Positions 8,185 to 19,371 of a DNA stretch of 46,349 bases are shown piece after piece. The stretch's first letter is position 1. Each line of letters opens with the position of its first letter. A program made the translations under genes and the position numbers. The notes below the pieces were generated by a model. That model had not been told where the DNA came from. It ran no database searches and saw only the letters and a list, made by a program, of their open reading frames with translations. Source of the stretch: Hyphomonadaceae bacterium BRH_c29 (GTDB lineage: Bacteria > Pseudomonadota > Alphaproteobacteria > Caulobacterales > Hyphomonadaceae); assembly GCA_000961695.1 (NCBI GenBank), contig LADW01000065.1:1-46349 (forward strand), written 5' to 3'.

Positions 8185-11100
8185 ATGGCAGACGACGGCA
8201 GCCCAATGAATGGTTCGCGCAGCAGCGGCAATGCCGCCATGCTGGACACGGCCTTCCTGTATGGTGGCTCGGCCCAATGGATCGAGCAGATGCAGGCGGC
8301 CTATGCAAAGGACCCCAGCTCTGTACCGGAGAGCTGGCGATCATTCTTTGCGGAACTGGGGGATGACTCCACCAGCGCAGAGCGCAATGCCGAAGGCGCG
8401 ACCTGGAAACGCAGCGACTGGCCACGCCCGGCGCTGGACGAGCAGGTTGCTGCCTTTGACGGCAACTGGGCGCTGCTGGAGCCCAAGATCGAGAAAAAGA
8501 TCAAGGGCGCCCGCCCAGCGGCTGCTGAAGGCGATGTGCATCTTGCGGTGAAGGATTCGATCCACGCGATCATGATGATCCGCGCCTACCGCATGCGCGG
8601 CCATCTGGCGGCTCAGCTGGACCCGCTGCGCCTCGAAAACCCTGAACATCAGCCGGAACTCGACCCGGCGACCTACGGCTTCACCGCCGCAGACATGGAC
8701 CGCCGCATCTTCATCGACGGCTATCTCGGCCTCGAAACGGCAACCGTTCCTGAAATGCTCGAGATCCTGAAGCGGACCTACTGCTCCACGATCGGCATCG
8801 AGTTCATGCATATTTCCGATCCGGAAGAGAAATCTTGGCTGCAGGAGCGGATCGAAGGCCCGGACAAGGGCGTTGCCTTCACCATTGAAGGCAAGAAGGC
8901 GATCCTGGCCAAGCTAATCGAAGCGGAAACCTTCGAACGCTTCCTGCACAAGCGCTATCCGGGCACCAAACGCTTCGGTCTCGATGGCGGCGAAGCAGCC
9001 GTGCCGGCGCTGGAACAGATCATCAAGCGCGGCGGCGCCCTCGGCGTGAAGGAAATCGTGGTCGGCATGCCGCACCGCGGTCGCCTCAACATGCTGGCTG
9101 CCGTGATGGGCAAGCCCTATGAGCAGATCTTCCACGAATTCCAGGGCGGTAACACGCAAGGCGCAGAGAAGTTCGGTTCGGGCGATGTGAAATATCACCT
9201 TGGCGCGTCGTCGGACCGTGAGTTCGATGGCAACAAGGTTCACTTGTCGATGAACCCCAACCCGTCTCACCTTGAGGCGGTCAATCCGGTCGTGCTGGGC
9301 AAGTCTCGTTCGAAACAGGAAATGGCGCACCGTGAAAGCGGCAAACTGGACCGCTCGATCGTGCTGCCACTTCTGCTGCATGGCGATGCGGCCTTTGCGG
9401 GGCAGGGCGTCGTGGCGGAGTGCTTCGCGCTGTCGGGCCTTCAGGGCTATCGCACCGGTGGCACGATCCACTTCATCGTGAACAACCAGATCGGCTTCAC
9501 CACCAGCCCGATCTATTCGCGCTCCTCGCCGTATCCGTCGGATGTGGCGCTGATGGTTCAGGCGCCGATCTTCCACGTCAATGGCGATGATCCGGAAGCG
9601 GTCGTTTACGCGGCCAAGGTTGCGACCGAATACCGGCAGAAGTTCCACAAGGACGTTGTCATCGACATGTTCTGCTACCGGCGCTTTGGGCATAATGAGG
9701 GCGACGAGCCCATGTTCACCCAGCCGGTGATGTACAAGAAGATCAAAGGCCATGCCTCGGCGCGCGAGATTTACGGCCAGCGCCTTGTGGCGGAAGGTCT
9801 GATGACGGCTGAGCAAGTCGAGCAGCAGGTCACTGATTTCGAAGCGTATCTCGACCGTGAGTTCGACGCCGGCAAGGCTTTTAAAGCCAAGAAGGCCGAC
9901 TGGCTGGATGGCGAATGGAGAGGCCTCGGCTTGCCGCATGACGATGAACGTCGTGGCAAGACGGGGGTGACCAAGAAACGTCTTCAGGCGCTTGGCGAAA
10001 CCATTACCAAAGTTCCGGAAGGCGTCGATATTCACCGCACGCTCGCCCGTGTTCTGGAAAACCGTGCCCAGACGATCTCAAAAGGGCAGGGCATGGATTG
10101 GGCGACCGCCGAACATCTTGCTTTTGCGACGCTGGTGGATGAAGGCTTCCCGATCCGCCTGTCCGGACAGGATTGCGGCCGCGGGACCTTCTCGCAGCGC
10201 CACAGCCACATTGTGGACCAGACGACCGGCGAGAAATACACGCCGCTGAACAATATCCGTGAGGGCCAGGCCCATTACGAAGTGATCGACTCGCTGCTCT
10301 CGGAAGAGGCTGTGCTCGGTTATGAGTATGGCTATACGCTGGCAGACCCGAACACGCTGACCCTCTGGGAAGCGCAGTTCGGTGACTTCGCGAACGGCGC
10401 GCAGGTCTTCTTTGACCAGTTCATCTCCTCGGCGGAGCGCAAATGGCTGCGCATGTCGGGCCTCGTGATGCTGCTGCCGCACGGCTATGAAGGTCAGGGT
10501 CCGGAGCACTCGTCTGCCCGTCTTGAGCGCTTCCTGCAAATGTGTGCTGAGGACAATATGCAGGTCTGTAACCTGACGACCCCGGCGAACTATTTCCACG
10601 CCCTGCGCCGTCAGATCCACCGCGACTTCCGCAAGCCGCTGGTGATCATGACGCCGAAATCCCTGCTGCGTCACAAGCTGGCAACCTCATCGCTGGACGA
10701 CATGGGCACGAAGACCTCGTTCCACCGCGTTCTGTGGGATGATGCCGAGACCGAAGGCCGGCAGGGCAACGTCAAACTGGTCAAGGACAACAAGATCCGC
10801 CGCGTCGTGCTGTGTTCGGGCAAGGTCTATTATGACCTGTTCGAAAAGCGCGAAGAGCTGGGCATCGACGATGTCTATCTGATGCGGATCGAGCAATTCT
10901 ATCCGGTGCCGCGCAAGTCGATGATGAAGGAAATGTCCCGCTTCAAGCAGGCCGAATTCGTCTGGTGCCAGGAAGAGCCGCGCAATATGGGTGGCTGGAC
11001 CTTCATTCGCGATGAAATCGAATGGTGCGCCCAACAGATCGAAGCCAAGAATTCGCGTCCGCGCTATGCCGGGCGTCCGCCGTCTGCTGCGACGGCGACG

Positions 11101-11193
11101 GGGCTCCTGTCCAAACACAATGCTGAGCAGAACGCTCTTGTGACGACTGCTCTTTCAACCGATCCGGTCGAAGACCGCATCGTTTCGCCCTGA
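8185..11193 (+). CDS. sucA: 2-oxoglutarate dehydrogenase E1 component
   Basis: SucA (1002 residues) is the thiamine-diphosphate-dependent decarboxylase of the 2-oxoglutarate dehydrogenase complex; it hands the succinyl group to the lipoyl arm of SucB. The N-terminal E1 motif is present ([12 protein letters not shown]), followed by [16 protein letters not shown], the [11 protein letters not shown] motif, the ThDP/Mg segment [14 protein letters not shown]...[10 protein letters not shown], and the C-terminal E1 signature around [20 protein letters not shown]. The length is typical of alphaproteobacteria. It sits 167 bases after sucD beyond two inverted repeats and 35 bases before sucB. The ribosome site is weak (GAGGACGAGACGGAC). 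The usual neighbour mdh is not upstream of sucC. Confidence 0.98.
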   Translation: MADDGSPMNGSRSSGNAAMLDTAFLYGGSAQWIEQMQAAYAKDPSSVPESWRSFFAELGDDSTSAERNAEGATWKRSDWPRPALDEQVAAFDGNWALLEPKIEKKIKGARPAAAEGDVHLAVKDSIHAIMMIRAYRMRGHLAAQLDPLRLENPEHQPELDPATYGFTAADMDRRIFIDGYLGLETATVPEMLEILKRTYCSTIGIEFMHISDPEEKSWLQERIEGPDKGVAFTIEGKKAILAKLIEAETFERFLHKRYPGTKRFGLDGGEAAVPALEQIIKRGGALGVKEIVVGMPHRGRLNMLAAVMGKPYEQIFHEFQGGNTQGAEKFGSGDVKYHLGASSDREFDGNKVHLSMNPNPSHLEAVNPVVLGKSRSKQEMAHRESGKLDRSIVLPLLLHGDAAFAGQGVVAECFALSGLQGYRTGGTIHFIVNNQIGFTTSPIYSRSSPYPSDVALMVQAPIFHVNGDDPEAVVYAAKVATEYRQKFHKDVVIDMFCYRRFGHNEGDEPMFTQPVMYKKIKGHASAREIYGQRLVAEGLMTAEQVEQQVTDFEAYLDREFDAGKAFKAKKADWLDGEWRGLGLPHDDERRGKTGVTKKRLQALGETITKVPEGVDIHRTLARVLENRAQTISKGQGMDWATAEHLAFATLVDEGFPIRLSGQDCGRGTFSQRHSHIVDQTTGEKYTPLNNIREGQAHYEVIDSLLSEEAVLGYEYGYTLADPNTLTLWEAQFGDFANGAQVFFDQFISSAERKWLRMSGLVMLLPHGYEGQGPEHSSARLERFLQMCAEDNMQVCNLTTPANYFHALRRQIHRDFRKPLVIMTPKSLLRHKLATSSLDDMGTKTSFHRVLWDDAETEGRQGNVKLVKDNKIRRVVLCSGKVYYDLFEKREELGIDDVYLMRIEQFYPVPRKSMMKEMSRFKQAEFVWCQEEPRNMGGWTFIRDEIEWCAQQIEAKNSRPRYAGRPPSAATATGLLSKHNAEQNALVTTALSTDPVEDRIVSP

Positions 11194-11228
11194 CACTTAG
11201 AACCATAATAACGTATACGGATCATCCC

Positions 11229-12740
<1,512 letters not shown>

Positions 12741-12766
12741 GCCTTCAAAGGCAACAGACCTGAATC

Positions 12767-12799
12767 AAGGCCCTTCTGCTCCGGCAGGAGGGCCTTTTC
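12767..12799 (+). terminator. Rho-independent terminator of the suc operon
   Basis: The 13-bp stem runs from 12767-12779 to 12784-12796 with one T-G wobble and a TCCG loop, followed by TT and C (four T in total at 12795-12798). It lies 27 bases after the sucB stop. Confidence 0.85.
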
Positions 12800-12922
12800 G
12801 CATAAGGCAGGCTTCACGATCGGTTGAGCAGATGTCTATCAGCCTGATCTTGCATTGCGCGCGCTGCACCAAACCTTAAGTTCGACGTCAAACAGAAGAC
12901 ACGAACAGGGATGGACCGGAAT

Positions 12923-13798
12923 ATGAGCGACGCAACTTACGTACCCCCGAAAGTCTGGACATGGGACAAGGAAAGCGGCGGCCGCTTCGCCAGCATCAAT
13001 CGCCCGATCGCCGGGCCGACGCATGACAAGGAGCTGCCGGTCGGCAAGCATCCTTTTCAGCTCTATTCGCTGGGCACGCCGAATGGCGTCAAAGTCACGA
13101 TCATGTTCGAGGAACTGCTCGCGGCGGGCCACAAGGACGCCGAGTATGACGCCTGGCTGATCAATATCGGGGAAGGCGACCAGTTCGGCTCCGGCTTCGT
13201 TGATGTGAACCCGAACTCCAAGATCCCGGCGCTGATGGACCATTCCACCAATCCGCCGACCCGCCTGTTCGAGTCCGGGTCGATGCTGCTGTACCTCGCC
13301 GAGAAGTTTGGCGCTTTCCTGCCGACCGATCATTACAAACGCACTGAAGCCATCAACTGGCTGATGTGGCAGATGGGCTCCGCGCCCTTCCTGGGCGGCG
13401 GTTTTGGCCACTTCTACGCCTATGCGCCGGAGAAATACGAATACCCGATCAACCGCTACGCCATGGAAGTGAAGCGCCAGCTGGACGTGCTGGACCGCCG
13501 CCTCAAGGACAATGAATACCTTGCTGGCGACGAGTACTCGATTGCCGACATGGCCGTCTGGCCCTGGTATGGCGCCCTTGTCACCGGCGCGGTCTATGAT
13601 GCGGGCGAGTTCCTGCAGGTGCAGGACTATACGAACGTCATCCGCTGGATGAAGCAGGTCGGCGCACGGCCGGCCGTGAAGCGCGGGCAGATGGTGAACC
13701 GGACCTTCGGCAAGCCGGAATCCCAGCTGCGTGAGCGCCACGATGCCAGCGACTTCGAGACGAAGACGCAGGACAAGCTGGAAGTCCAGGGCGAATAG
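12923..13798 (+). CDS. yghU: Glutathione S-transferase, YghU (nu) type
   Basis: A 291-residue protein matching E. coli YghU along its whole length: WTWDKESGGRFASINRP, LPVGKHPFQLYSLGTPNGVK, VNPNSKIPAL, FESGSMLLYLAEKFG, APFLGGGFGHF and the end RHDASDFET are all family signatures. Nu-class enzymes bind two glutathione molecules and have strong disulfide-bond reductase activity with low classical transferase activity. The start at 12923 is taken from alignment of MSDATY with the YghU N-terminus; another ATG at 12911 adds four residues. It stands alone between the suc terminator and its own terminator, so it is a monocistronic gene, probably for thiol-redox homeostasis. Confidence 0.95.
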   Translation: MSDATYVPPKVWTWDKESGGRFASINRPIAGPTHDKELPVGKHPFQLYSLGTPNGVKVTIMFEELLAAGHKDAEYDAWLINIGEGDQFGSGFVDVNPNSKIPALMDHSTNPPTRLFESGSMLLYLAEKFGAFLPTDHYKRTEAINWLMWQMGSAPFLGGGFGHFYAYAPEKYEYPINRYAMEVKRQLDVLDRRLKDNEYLAGDEYSIADMAVWPWYGALVTGAVYDAGEFLQVQDYTNVIRWMKQVGARPAVKRGQMVNRTFGKPESQLRERHDASDFETKTQDKLEVQGE

Positions 13799-13819
13799 GC
13801 CGCGCGGCATCCTGATCTC

Positions 13820-13846
13820 AAAGCCCGGGGCGCCCGGCGGGTTTTT
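13820..13846 (+). terminator. Rho-independent terminator of yghU
   Basis: AAAGCCCG (13820-13827) pairs with CGGGTTTT (13838-13845, one wobble) around a GC-rich loop, ending in five T. It lies 21 bases after the yghU stop. Confidence 0.75.
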
Positions 13847-14101
13847 GTTGGTTAACAAAACACTCGCCTTGGCGTCCCGTCCATGAGAGCGTGCGCGTGC
13901 CTTGCAAAGGTCGTGGGACGCACGGAATAAAATCGGGAGGGACTCAGGCTGCCAGCGAAGGCTGATGACAGTCGTTTTCTGACCTTCTGAAAAATACGCA
14001 CCGTGCCGGACTGCCGGGATGCCTGAGAGGCCGCGCAGCGCGTGCCGGGGAGGGTGCCCGTTCGTGGAATTCTGATCTCCAGATCGAACGAGGACCACAC
14101 C
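13847..14101. other. Intergenic region before the carbonic anhydrase gene
   Basis: About 255 bases without a supportable gene. It holds short self-complementary stretches, for example a CCTT/AAGG pair at about 13900-13910 and GTCCC/GGGAC arms at about 13874 and 13914, and then the GAGG ribosome site of the next gene. I recognise no riboswitch or promoter with confidence. Confidence 0.5.
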
Positions 14102-14938
14102 ATGATCAAATCATTCCGAAATTTCGCGAGCATCCGCGTCCTGAGCGGCGCGCTTCTTCTGGCACTCGCCGGATCCGCATTCGCCGAAGAGGACCATTCC
14201 AGCCATGACAGCGCGCCGGCCGAGGAAAGCCATGCAGGCGGCGCCCCGCACTGGAGCTATGAGGGCGAAGATGGCCCGTCCCACTGGGGCGAATTGCCCG
14301 AAGGGGAGGTGGGCGCCGCCGCGTTTCCTGCCTGCGCGCTTGGTGACGCACAGTCTCCGATTGACCTTGGCGGGGCCAATGCCATCGGACTGATCGTGCC
14401 GGAAACACATTATGTGGCCGGGCCGCTGGTGTTGAAGCCCAACGGTCACACGATCGAAGTGACGGCGCCGCCTGGCTCCGACATCACGATCGGCGGTGTC
14501 GTCTATGACCTGCTTCAGGTTCACTTCCACACACCGTCTGAGCACGCGATTGATGGCGAACATGCGCAGATGGAGGTGCATTTCGTTCACCAGAACAAGG
14601 CGACTGGCCAGCTTGCCGTTCTGGGTGTTCTGGTGAAACCGGGCGCCGCCAACCAGCAGCTTGAAAACATCCTGCATGAGCAGAGCGGCGACGATTATGA
14701 TCACAGGATCGGCAAGATGACGTTCGATCCGAACGCGTTGCTGCCGGCGGATCTCAAGGTTTACCGGTATGACGGCTCGCTGACGACGCCGCCTTGCTCG
14801 GAAGGCGTCAACTGGAACGTTGCGGCCACGCCAATCGAAGCGGGACAGGATGAAATCTGGGTGTTCCAGAGCAAAATGGGCGTGAATGACCGCCCGGTAC
14901 AGGCTTTGAACGCCCGTCCGCTCGTGAAGCCAGACTAG
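14102..14938 (+). CDS. Periplasmic alpha-carbonic anhydrase
   Basis: A 278-residue exported alpha-class carbonic anhydrase (CO2 + H2O to HCO3- + H+). Residues 1-28 are a signal peptide ending SAFA. The mature N-terminus is rich in His, Glu and Asp (residues 29-50). The catalytic domain shows the hallmark HWGEL, QSPIDL, the zinc ligands His141 and His143 in VHFHTPSEH and His160 in EVHFVH, and the SLTTPPCSEGVNW loop with the gatekeeping Thr. All catalytic residues are present and the length is normal. I start at the ATG at 14102 behind GAGG; an ORF opens 20 codons earlier but would bury the signal peptide. With the beta-class enzyme at 29776 the window encodes both periplasmic and cytosolic CO2 hydration. 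Confidence 0.95.
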   Translation: MIKSFRNFASIRVLSGALLLALAGSAFAEEDHSSHDSAPAEESHAGGAPHWSYEGEDGPSHWGELPEGEVGAAAFPACALGDAQSPIDLGGANAIGLIVPETHYVAGPLVLKPNGHTIEVTAPPGSDITIGGVVYDLLQVHFHTPSEHAIDGEHAQMEVHFVHQNKATGQLAVLGVLVKPGAANQQLENILHEQSGDDYDHRIGKMTFDPNALLPADLKVYRYDGSLTTPPCSEGVNWNVAATPIEAGQDEIWVFQSKMGVNDRPVQALNARPLVKPD

Positions 14939-15072
14939 GCATCCGGCAAAAGGCACGTATGGCGGCTTGCCTGTCCGGGTGAGCCGCCAACGCGCTGTGG
15001 GGTCGCAGTTGCTGGTCTTGCAGGGGGGGAAATCCCCATGTAACGGCGAGACACACAGAAGCGGACGGCCCC

Positions 15073-15417
15073 ATGACCACCTACACTTCAGACCAGCGCC
15101 GGCACACGGCAGAGACCGCCTCGTCCATGAGTGAGGTGCGCTATGAGGTCGACCGGCTCGACCGTCTGCTGGTGGAAATCCTTGCGGAGCGCCAGTCCTT
15201 CATGGATGCGGCTGCTCGCATCAAGGGCGACCGGAACGTGGTGCATGACCGGGCGCGCATCGAGGATGTCATCACCAAGGTGAAAGCCTCTTGCGCCGCA
15301 GCGGGCCTGTCACCGGCCATCGCGGAACCGGTCTGGCGCACGCTGATTGACCGCTGCATCGCCTATGAATTCGAGAGCTATGACGTTTTGAAACCGCCCT
15401 TGCCGGCGAGTTCGTAG
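15073..15417 (+). CDS. Chorismate mutase, AroQ type
   Basis: A 114-residue all-helical chorismate mutase (AroQ fold) that converts chorismate to prephenate for Phe/Tyr synthesis. The pattern fits: an N-terminal helix with RYEVDRLDRLLVEILAERQSF (residues ~24-44, carrying the active-site Arg and Asp/Arg pairs), AARIKG with the Lys, VVHDRARIEDVI and a C-terminal helix LIDRCIAYEFE. Residues 1-20 are an extra polar N-terminus. The alpha-type stand-alone domain is cytosolic, with no signal peptide. The last 40 bases overlap, tail to tail, the convergent HPt gene (15378-15417), which is long for such an overlap. Confidence 0.88.
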   Translation: MTTYTSDQRRHTAETASSMSEVRYEVDRLDRLLVEILAERQSFMDAAARIKGDRNVVHDRARIEDVITKVKASCAAAGLSPAIAEPVWRTLIDRCIAYEFESYDVLKPPLPASS

Positions 15418-15758
15418 GAGACTTTCGCCACTTCTTCCATCGTGTGGGAGAGGCAGTCGCGCACGTCGCCCAGCAGAACTGCCGCCGCCGTCACACTCGG
15501 CGGGTCTTCGGACCGGCCAGCTTTTTCAGCCCGCTCGCAGAGGCTGGCGAGCTGCATGGCACCGAGGGAGAGGCACGCGCCCTTTAGCGTATGGGCGGCA
15601 TCGGCCCATTGTCTCGGCTCGGCTTTCGGATCCATCAGACGCATCCAGAGCCCGGTCTGCTCCCGAAAAATCTCGATAACTTCCAGGGCAAGGTCCTTGT
15701 CCCCGCCGGTCATTGTCTTGAGGTGGTCGCGGTCAAGCAGGGCGAGGGGGGATGACAT
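15378..15758 (-). CDS. Stand-alone histidine phosphotransfer (HPt) protein
   Basis: A 126-residue HPt-domain protein. The phosphorylated histidine is seen in the motif AAHTLKGACLSLGA (His56 from this start), followed by the typical second helix with LASLCERAEKAGR. Such proteins pass phosphate between hybrid kinases and response regulators; there is no catalytic domain. The ATG at 15758 is chosen for GGAG nine bases upstream; a start at 15794 would add twelve residues without a good site. It has no kinase next to it, so its partners lie elsewhere. It overlaps chorismate mutase by 40 bases at the 3' end, so each mRNA carries antisense to the other. Confidence 0.88.
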   Translation of the reverse strand: MSSPLALLDRDHLKTMTGGDKDLALEVIEIFREQTGLWMRLMDPKAEPRQWADAAHTLKGACLSLGAMQLASLCERAEKAGRSEDPPSVTAAAVLLGDVRDCLSHTMEEVAKVSYELAGKGGFKTS

Positions 15759-15856
15759 GGTGGGCAACTCCGTCCGTTGCGCAGACTGTGTCATAATCTG
15801 ATTGGTGACAGAGTTAACGCAATCAAAAACATGATCACTTACCGTTTGTCGGCGAA

Positions 15857-16078
15857 ATGTTTTCGCGGTATATAGCCTCCACCGAAGGCGAAATTGCCTC
15901 CAACCTAAGCCAATCTGAGTTCATGGGGGCCGTCGTGGCAATCATCATCCTGATCCGAAATCTGGTCATTGCCGGTGTCCTGGCATGGCTTGGCATCGAA
16001 TATGCACCAGATGACAATTCAGATAAGTCCGAGGCTGGCCCACAAACCGCCTTGTTTTTCGGGCATTCTGTCAAATAA
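15857..16078 (+). CDS. Possible small single-helix membrane protein
   Basis: A 73-residue ORF with one convincing hydrophobic helix (about residues 23-46, GAVVAIIILIRNLVIAGVLA) containing a central Arg, then an acidic Asp/Glu-rich tail. I do not recognise a family. An internal Met23 directly before the helix (ATG at 15923) could also be the start. It lies alone between the HPt gene and the coiled-coil gene, 76 bases before the latter. The opposite-strand ORF here looks random. The hydrophobic pattern supports it; the ribosome site (GGCG) is poor, so this remains a candidate. Confidence 0.4.
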   Translation: MFSRYIASTEGEIASNLSQSEFMGAVVAIIILIRNLVIAGVLAWLGIEYAPDDNSDKSEAGPQTALFFGHSVK

Positions 16079-16154
16079 TCATCAGGCGACCGACCCGCTG
16101 CAGTTTTGCATTCTGGTCTCGCGCCGGAACGCTTGACGCGGTATAAGGGTTGGT

Positions 16155-18320
16155 ATGAGCGACTATCCCGAAACGCGGCCTTCTGGTCGGGATTTGCTGG
16201 CCAGGCAAGAGGCCTCAGAGAATTTCGAGCTGGCACATAATGGTGGCAGCTGGATGGTTGTGGGCGGATTCATCGCCGCATCCATGTGGCTTGGTGCCGC
16301 CGCAGGCGTGATCCTGGGCTATTACGGCGTGCCTTCGCTGTTGGAACTGAACCCCTTCATTCTGGCTGGTGGCGCGATGGGCATTCTGGTGCCCGCGCTG
16401 ATTCTGGTCATGGCCGGCTATATGGGCCGGACGAACCGCCGGGCCAGCGCAGCGAACGCACTGGTCATGCAGGCAGCGACCCGTCTGATGGCACCGGCCC
16501 GCGAAGCCGGCACCGAAGGCATCACCTTTGCCGAACAGATGAAACAGGCCGCCGTCGAGATCGATCATGCCATGGCGCATGCGCTGACGGCGATGAAGGC
16601 GATGGCCGGCGAAATCGGCGACGAACGCATGCGCCTCGAATCTGTCGCCTATGCCAGCGCTGACAATGCCCGCGACCTGACCGAGCGCCTCTCGACTGAG
16701 CGTCAGGCACTGGAAGGCCTCGCCCGCGACCTGCGCGCCCAGCTCAACCAGATGAGCGACGTGATCCCGCGCCAGGCCGAGGCCATGGTCGCGGCAGCTC
16801 GCAATGCCAAAACCGAAATCGCGCAAGCCGACGAAGCGCTGGACGACCAGCTCGAAGCTATGCGTACGGCCAGTGAGGCGCTGAGCGCCCGGCTGATCGA
16901 CCTCGACAATCTGGCCCGCGAAGCCGGCGCGCGCACAGAGACGCTCACTTTCGCGATCAGCCGGATTGAGGAAAAACTCGACCAGTCCCGCCGCACCGTC
17001 GATACGGCTGTTCAGGCTGGGGAGATCGCTGCCGCTGCTGCAATGACGACCGGCGATGCGCTCAAGGACGCTGTGTCTGCCGCCATTGAAGGCGCCCGGC
17101 AGGCCAATCTGGAGATCAACCAGTCAACGCGCGCGGCCTCTGAAGAGGCGGCCCTCGCTTTGGCCCGCCTGCGCCAGGCTGGGCAGGACGCCTCCATGGC
17201 GTTGCGCAGCACCGAATATGCTGCCCGCGCGGAAGTCGCCCGGATCGACCGGACTGCCGTCTATGAGGGCCAGAAGCCGACGCCGCCCACACCGCTGCGT
17301 GAAGCGCCACCTGTTCAGCGCACCGCTCCGGCGGCAGCGCCGGTAACTGCGCCCGTATCTGCACCTGTGACTCCGGCGCCCACTCCGGCAGTGACGCCGC
17401 CGCCGCGCCCCACGCCGCCATCTTCGGTCAATGGCGCGCATTCTGCCAACGGCCATGTGAACGGCCATGCCAAAGGTTACGCGAACGGGCACTCGGTCAC
17501 CAATGGCCGGGCCTTGCCAGAAGCGCCGCCAGCCCGGACTGAAGCGACCTCAAGGCCAGCCCCGCGACCCCGTCCCTCCAGCGATCCGGACGAAGACCTG
17601 TTCGATGCCGCTGCCGATATGCTGGCCTCGACCCGTCTCGACGATAAGCCGGAGGCGAAACCGGCACCGAAAGAGCCCATCGCGCCGCTGGAGCTTGGCA
17701 AGTCGGTCGATCCGAAGGATGCGAATCCGGTCACGCTGCGCCGCCGTTTCGACGACGCCGAGGACGCGCCCCCCGCGCCGCTGCACCCGCTGCGCCGGGC
17801 GACGGATTACGAGCGGCCACAACAGGATGCGTCAGGCGGCCAGCAGGCCATTTCCGGAAAATCTGCTGAAGCTGAACCTCCGCCAGCGGTCATCACACCG
17901 CCGGGGCCGAAGCACGAACAGGCGAATGAAATCGGCTGGCGCGACATCATCTCGGACATGCACCGCGAAGATCCGATGCCGAGTGATCGCGAGGAAGTTG
18001 CCGATCGGCTGATCTCCCGGCTGCAATCGTCCGGAATCCAGTTGCCGGAAACCTTCAAGCCGAAAATGAAGCGCCGGATCGCTGAGGCGGCCCGCAAGGG
18101 CGAGCGCCAGCGCAAGGCGGCGATCCTGGAACATGCCAGCCGTCAGGTGGAGCGGGTCACGCAGCGCCTGCGCAGTGATGACGACCTGCGTGAACTGGCC
18201 GCGACCTTTGTGGAAATGGAGCAGGATGATGCGCTGAACGCTCTGGAACAGACCCAGCGCACCAGCCGCAATGCCAGCCCGCGCCTTGCCGCCTATCTCC
18301 TGCTGGACGCGGCGCTTTAA
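16155..18320 (+). CDS. Membrane-anchored coiled-coil protein, possible TipN-like polarity factor
   Basis: A 721-residue protein. Residues ~32-58 and ~66-90 form two adjacent membrane helices with a short loop, so both ends face the cytosol. Residues ~95-370 are Ala/Glu/Arg-rich with heptad-like spacing and should be a long coiled coil. Residues ~370-590 are a disordered Pro/Ala linker with an Asn-Gly-His repeat block (about 422-452). The last ~130 residues are charged and helical. No enzyme motif is seen. Two N-terminal helices plus a long coiled coil is the layout of the Caulobacter polarity protein TipN (888 residues), but I cannot confirm homology by eye; a generic coiled-coil scaffold is the alternative. 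Its stop is 9 bases from that of the convergent LysR gene. Confidence 0.75.
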   Translation: MSDYPETRPSGRDLLARQEASENFELAHNGGSWMVVGGFIAASMWLGAAAGVILGYYGVPSLLELNPFILAGGAMGILVPALILVMAGYMGRTNRRASAANALVMQAATRLMAPAREAGTEGITFAEQMKQAAVEIDHAMAHALTAMKAMAGEIGDERMRLESVAYASADNARDLTERLSTERQALEGLARDLRAQLNQMSDVIPRQAEAMVAAARNAKTEIAQADEALDDQLEAMRTASEALSARLIDLDNLAREAGARTETLTFAISRIEEKLDQSRRTVDTAVQAGEIAAAAAMTTGDALKDAVSAAIEGARQANLEINQSTRAASEEAALALARLRQAGQDASMALRSTEYAARAEVARIDRTAVYEGQKPTPPTPLREAPPVQRTAPAAAPVTAPVSAPVTPAPTPAVTPPPRPTPPSSVNGAHSANGHVNGHAKGYANGHSVTNGRALPEAPPARTEATSRPAPRPRPSSDPDEDLFDAAADMLASTRLDDKPEAKPAPKEPIAPLELGKSVDPKDANPVTLRRRFDDAEDAPPAPLHPLRRATDYERPQQDASGGQQAISGKSAEAEPPPAVITPPGPKHEQANEIGWRDIISDMHREDPMPSDREEVADRLISRLQSSGIQLPETFKPKMKRRIAEAARKGERQRKAAILEHASRQVERVTQRLRSDDDLRELAATFVEMEQDDALNALEQTQRTSRNASPRLAAYLLLDAAL

Positions 18321-18329
18321 GCAGCTTTC

Positions 18330-19262
18330 CTAGACGCCAACGACTTCTGTGTCGGCGGCTTCTGCCTTGATCCACTTGATGAATTCGCGGACATCCGGGC
18401 TGAGGTGGCGCCCTTTGGGCCAGACCAGCCAATAGCCGAAATCGATGCTTGTGGAGCCGTCTGCGAAGGGCGCGACGAGGCGGCCGGAGGCGAGGTCTGC
18501 TTCCGCGATGGCTTTCTTGGCGAGGGCCACACCGCGCCCGGCGGCGGCAGCTTCGATCACGAGGATGGCCTGGTTGAAGCGGGGGCCGCGGCTGGAATCG
18601 ACGCCCTGGACACCGCGCGCACGCAGCCAGCTGGTCCAGTCAGGGCAGGAGGGGTCAACCTCGGTGCTTTCGTCGTGCAGCAGCGTGTGATCGCGCAGGT
18701 CTTCGGGCTTGCGGATCGCATCCGGGCCCTCGATCATTGCCGGGGAACAGACGGGAAGCACTGTTTCATCAAGCAATTTTTCCGATTTCAGGCCTTCATA
18801 GCTGCCCCGGCCATAGCGGATGGCGAAGTCTGCATCGGCGGTCGGGAAGTCCGTCAGGCCCATGTCTGCGGAGATCCAGGCTTCGATTCCTTCGTTCTGG
18901 CGGTGGAAGCTGTCGAGGCGGGGGGCGAGCCATTTGGCGGCGAAGCTGGGCGCGCAGGAGACCATGACCCGGCCTTTGCGGGCGGGGGCCTGCATGATGC
19001 GACCGGCTTCAGAAATTCTCTCAAACGCCTCCCGTACCAGCGGCAGGCTGGCCTGGGCGGCATCTGTCAGCAAAACTGAACGGCCTGTGCGCTTGAACAG
19101 GGGCGTTCCGGCATAGTCTTCGAGCTGTCTTATCTGCTGTGAGATGGCGCCTGGCGTCACGTTGAGCTCATCGGCTGCCTGTGTAAACGACAGGCGCCGG
19201 GCAGCGGCTTCGAAGGCGCGCAGGGCGTTTAGCGGGGGCAGGCGGTCAGTTGGTTCGGCCAT
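18330..19262 (-). CDS. LysR-family regulator, GcvA-like
   Basis: A 310-residue LysR-type regulator. The N-terminal winged helix-turn-helix is clear: LNALRAFEAAARRLSFTQAA then DELNVTPGAISQQI (residues ~8-45), the form typical of the GcvA/AmpR subgroup. The effector domain has the SCAPSFAAKWLAPRL and DFAIRYG motifs. I start at the ATG at 19262 (family start); the reading frame continues another 63 codons but that part is the antisense of cysG. It is divergent from the cysG operon with 109 bases between start codons, so regulation of sulfate assimilation and of itself is the obvious inference. It is not of the CysB type, so O-acetylserine sensing should not be assumed. Confidence 0.92.
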   Translation of the reverse strand: MAEPTDRLPPLNALRAFEAAARRLSFTQAADELNVTPGAISQQIRQLEDYAGTPLFKRTGRSVLLTDAAQASLPLVREAFERISEAGRIMQAPARKGRVMVSCAPSFAAKWLAPRLDSFHRQNEGIEAWISADMGLTDFPTADADFAIRYGRGSYEGLKSEKLLDETVLPVCSPAMIEGPDAIRKPEDLRDHTLLHDESTEVDPSCPDWTSWLRARGVQGVDSSRGPRFNQAILVIEAAAAGRGVALAKKAIAEADLASGRLVAPFADGSTSIDFGYWLVWPKGRHLSPDVREFIKWIKAEAADTEVVGV

Positions 19263-19371
19263 AGATAGTTTCTCTAAAGTATCGCTGTAGGGGTTGCCGG
19301 TTGCGTCTCTCCGGTCAAGAGCCAATTTGTCGGACGATCGATCAGCTTTGCTAAATAGGGGCTCTGCGCCC

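Noticed and set aside
14961..14988. GGCGGCT/AGCCGCC inverted repeat after the alpha-carbonic anhydrase gene
   Set aside because: Seven-base stem with a 14-base loop and no T-run; too weak to call a terminator.
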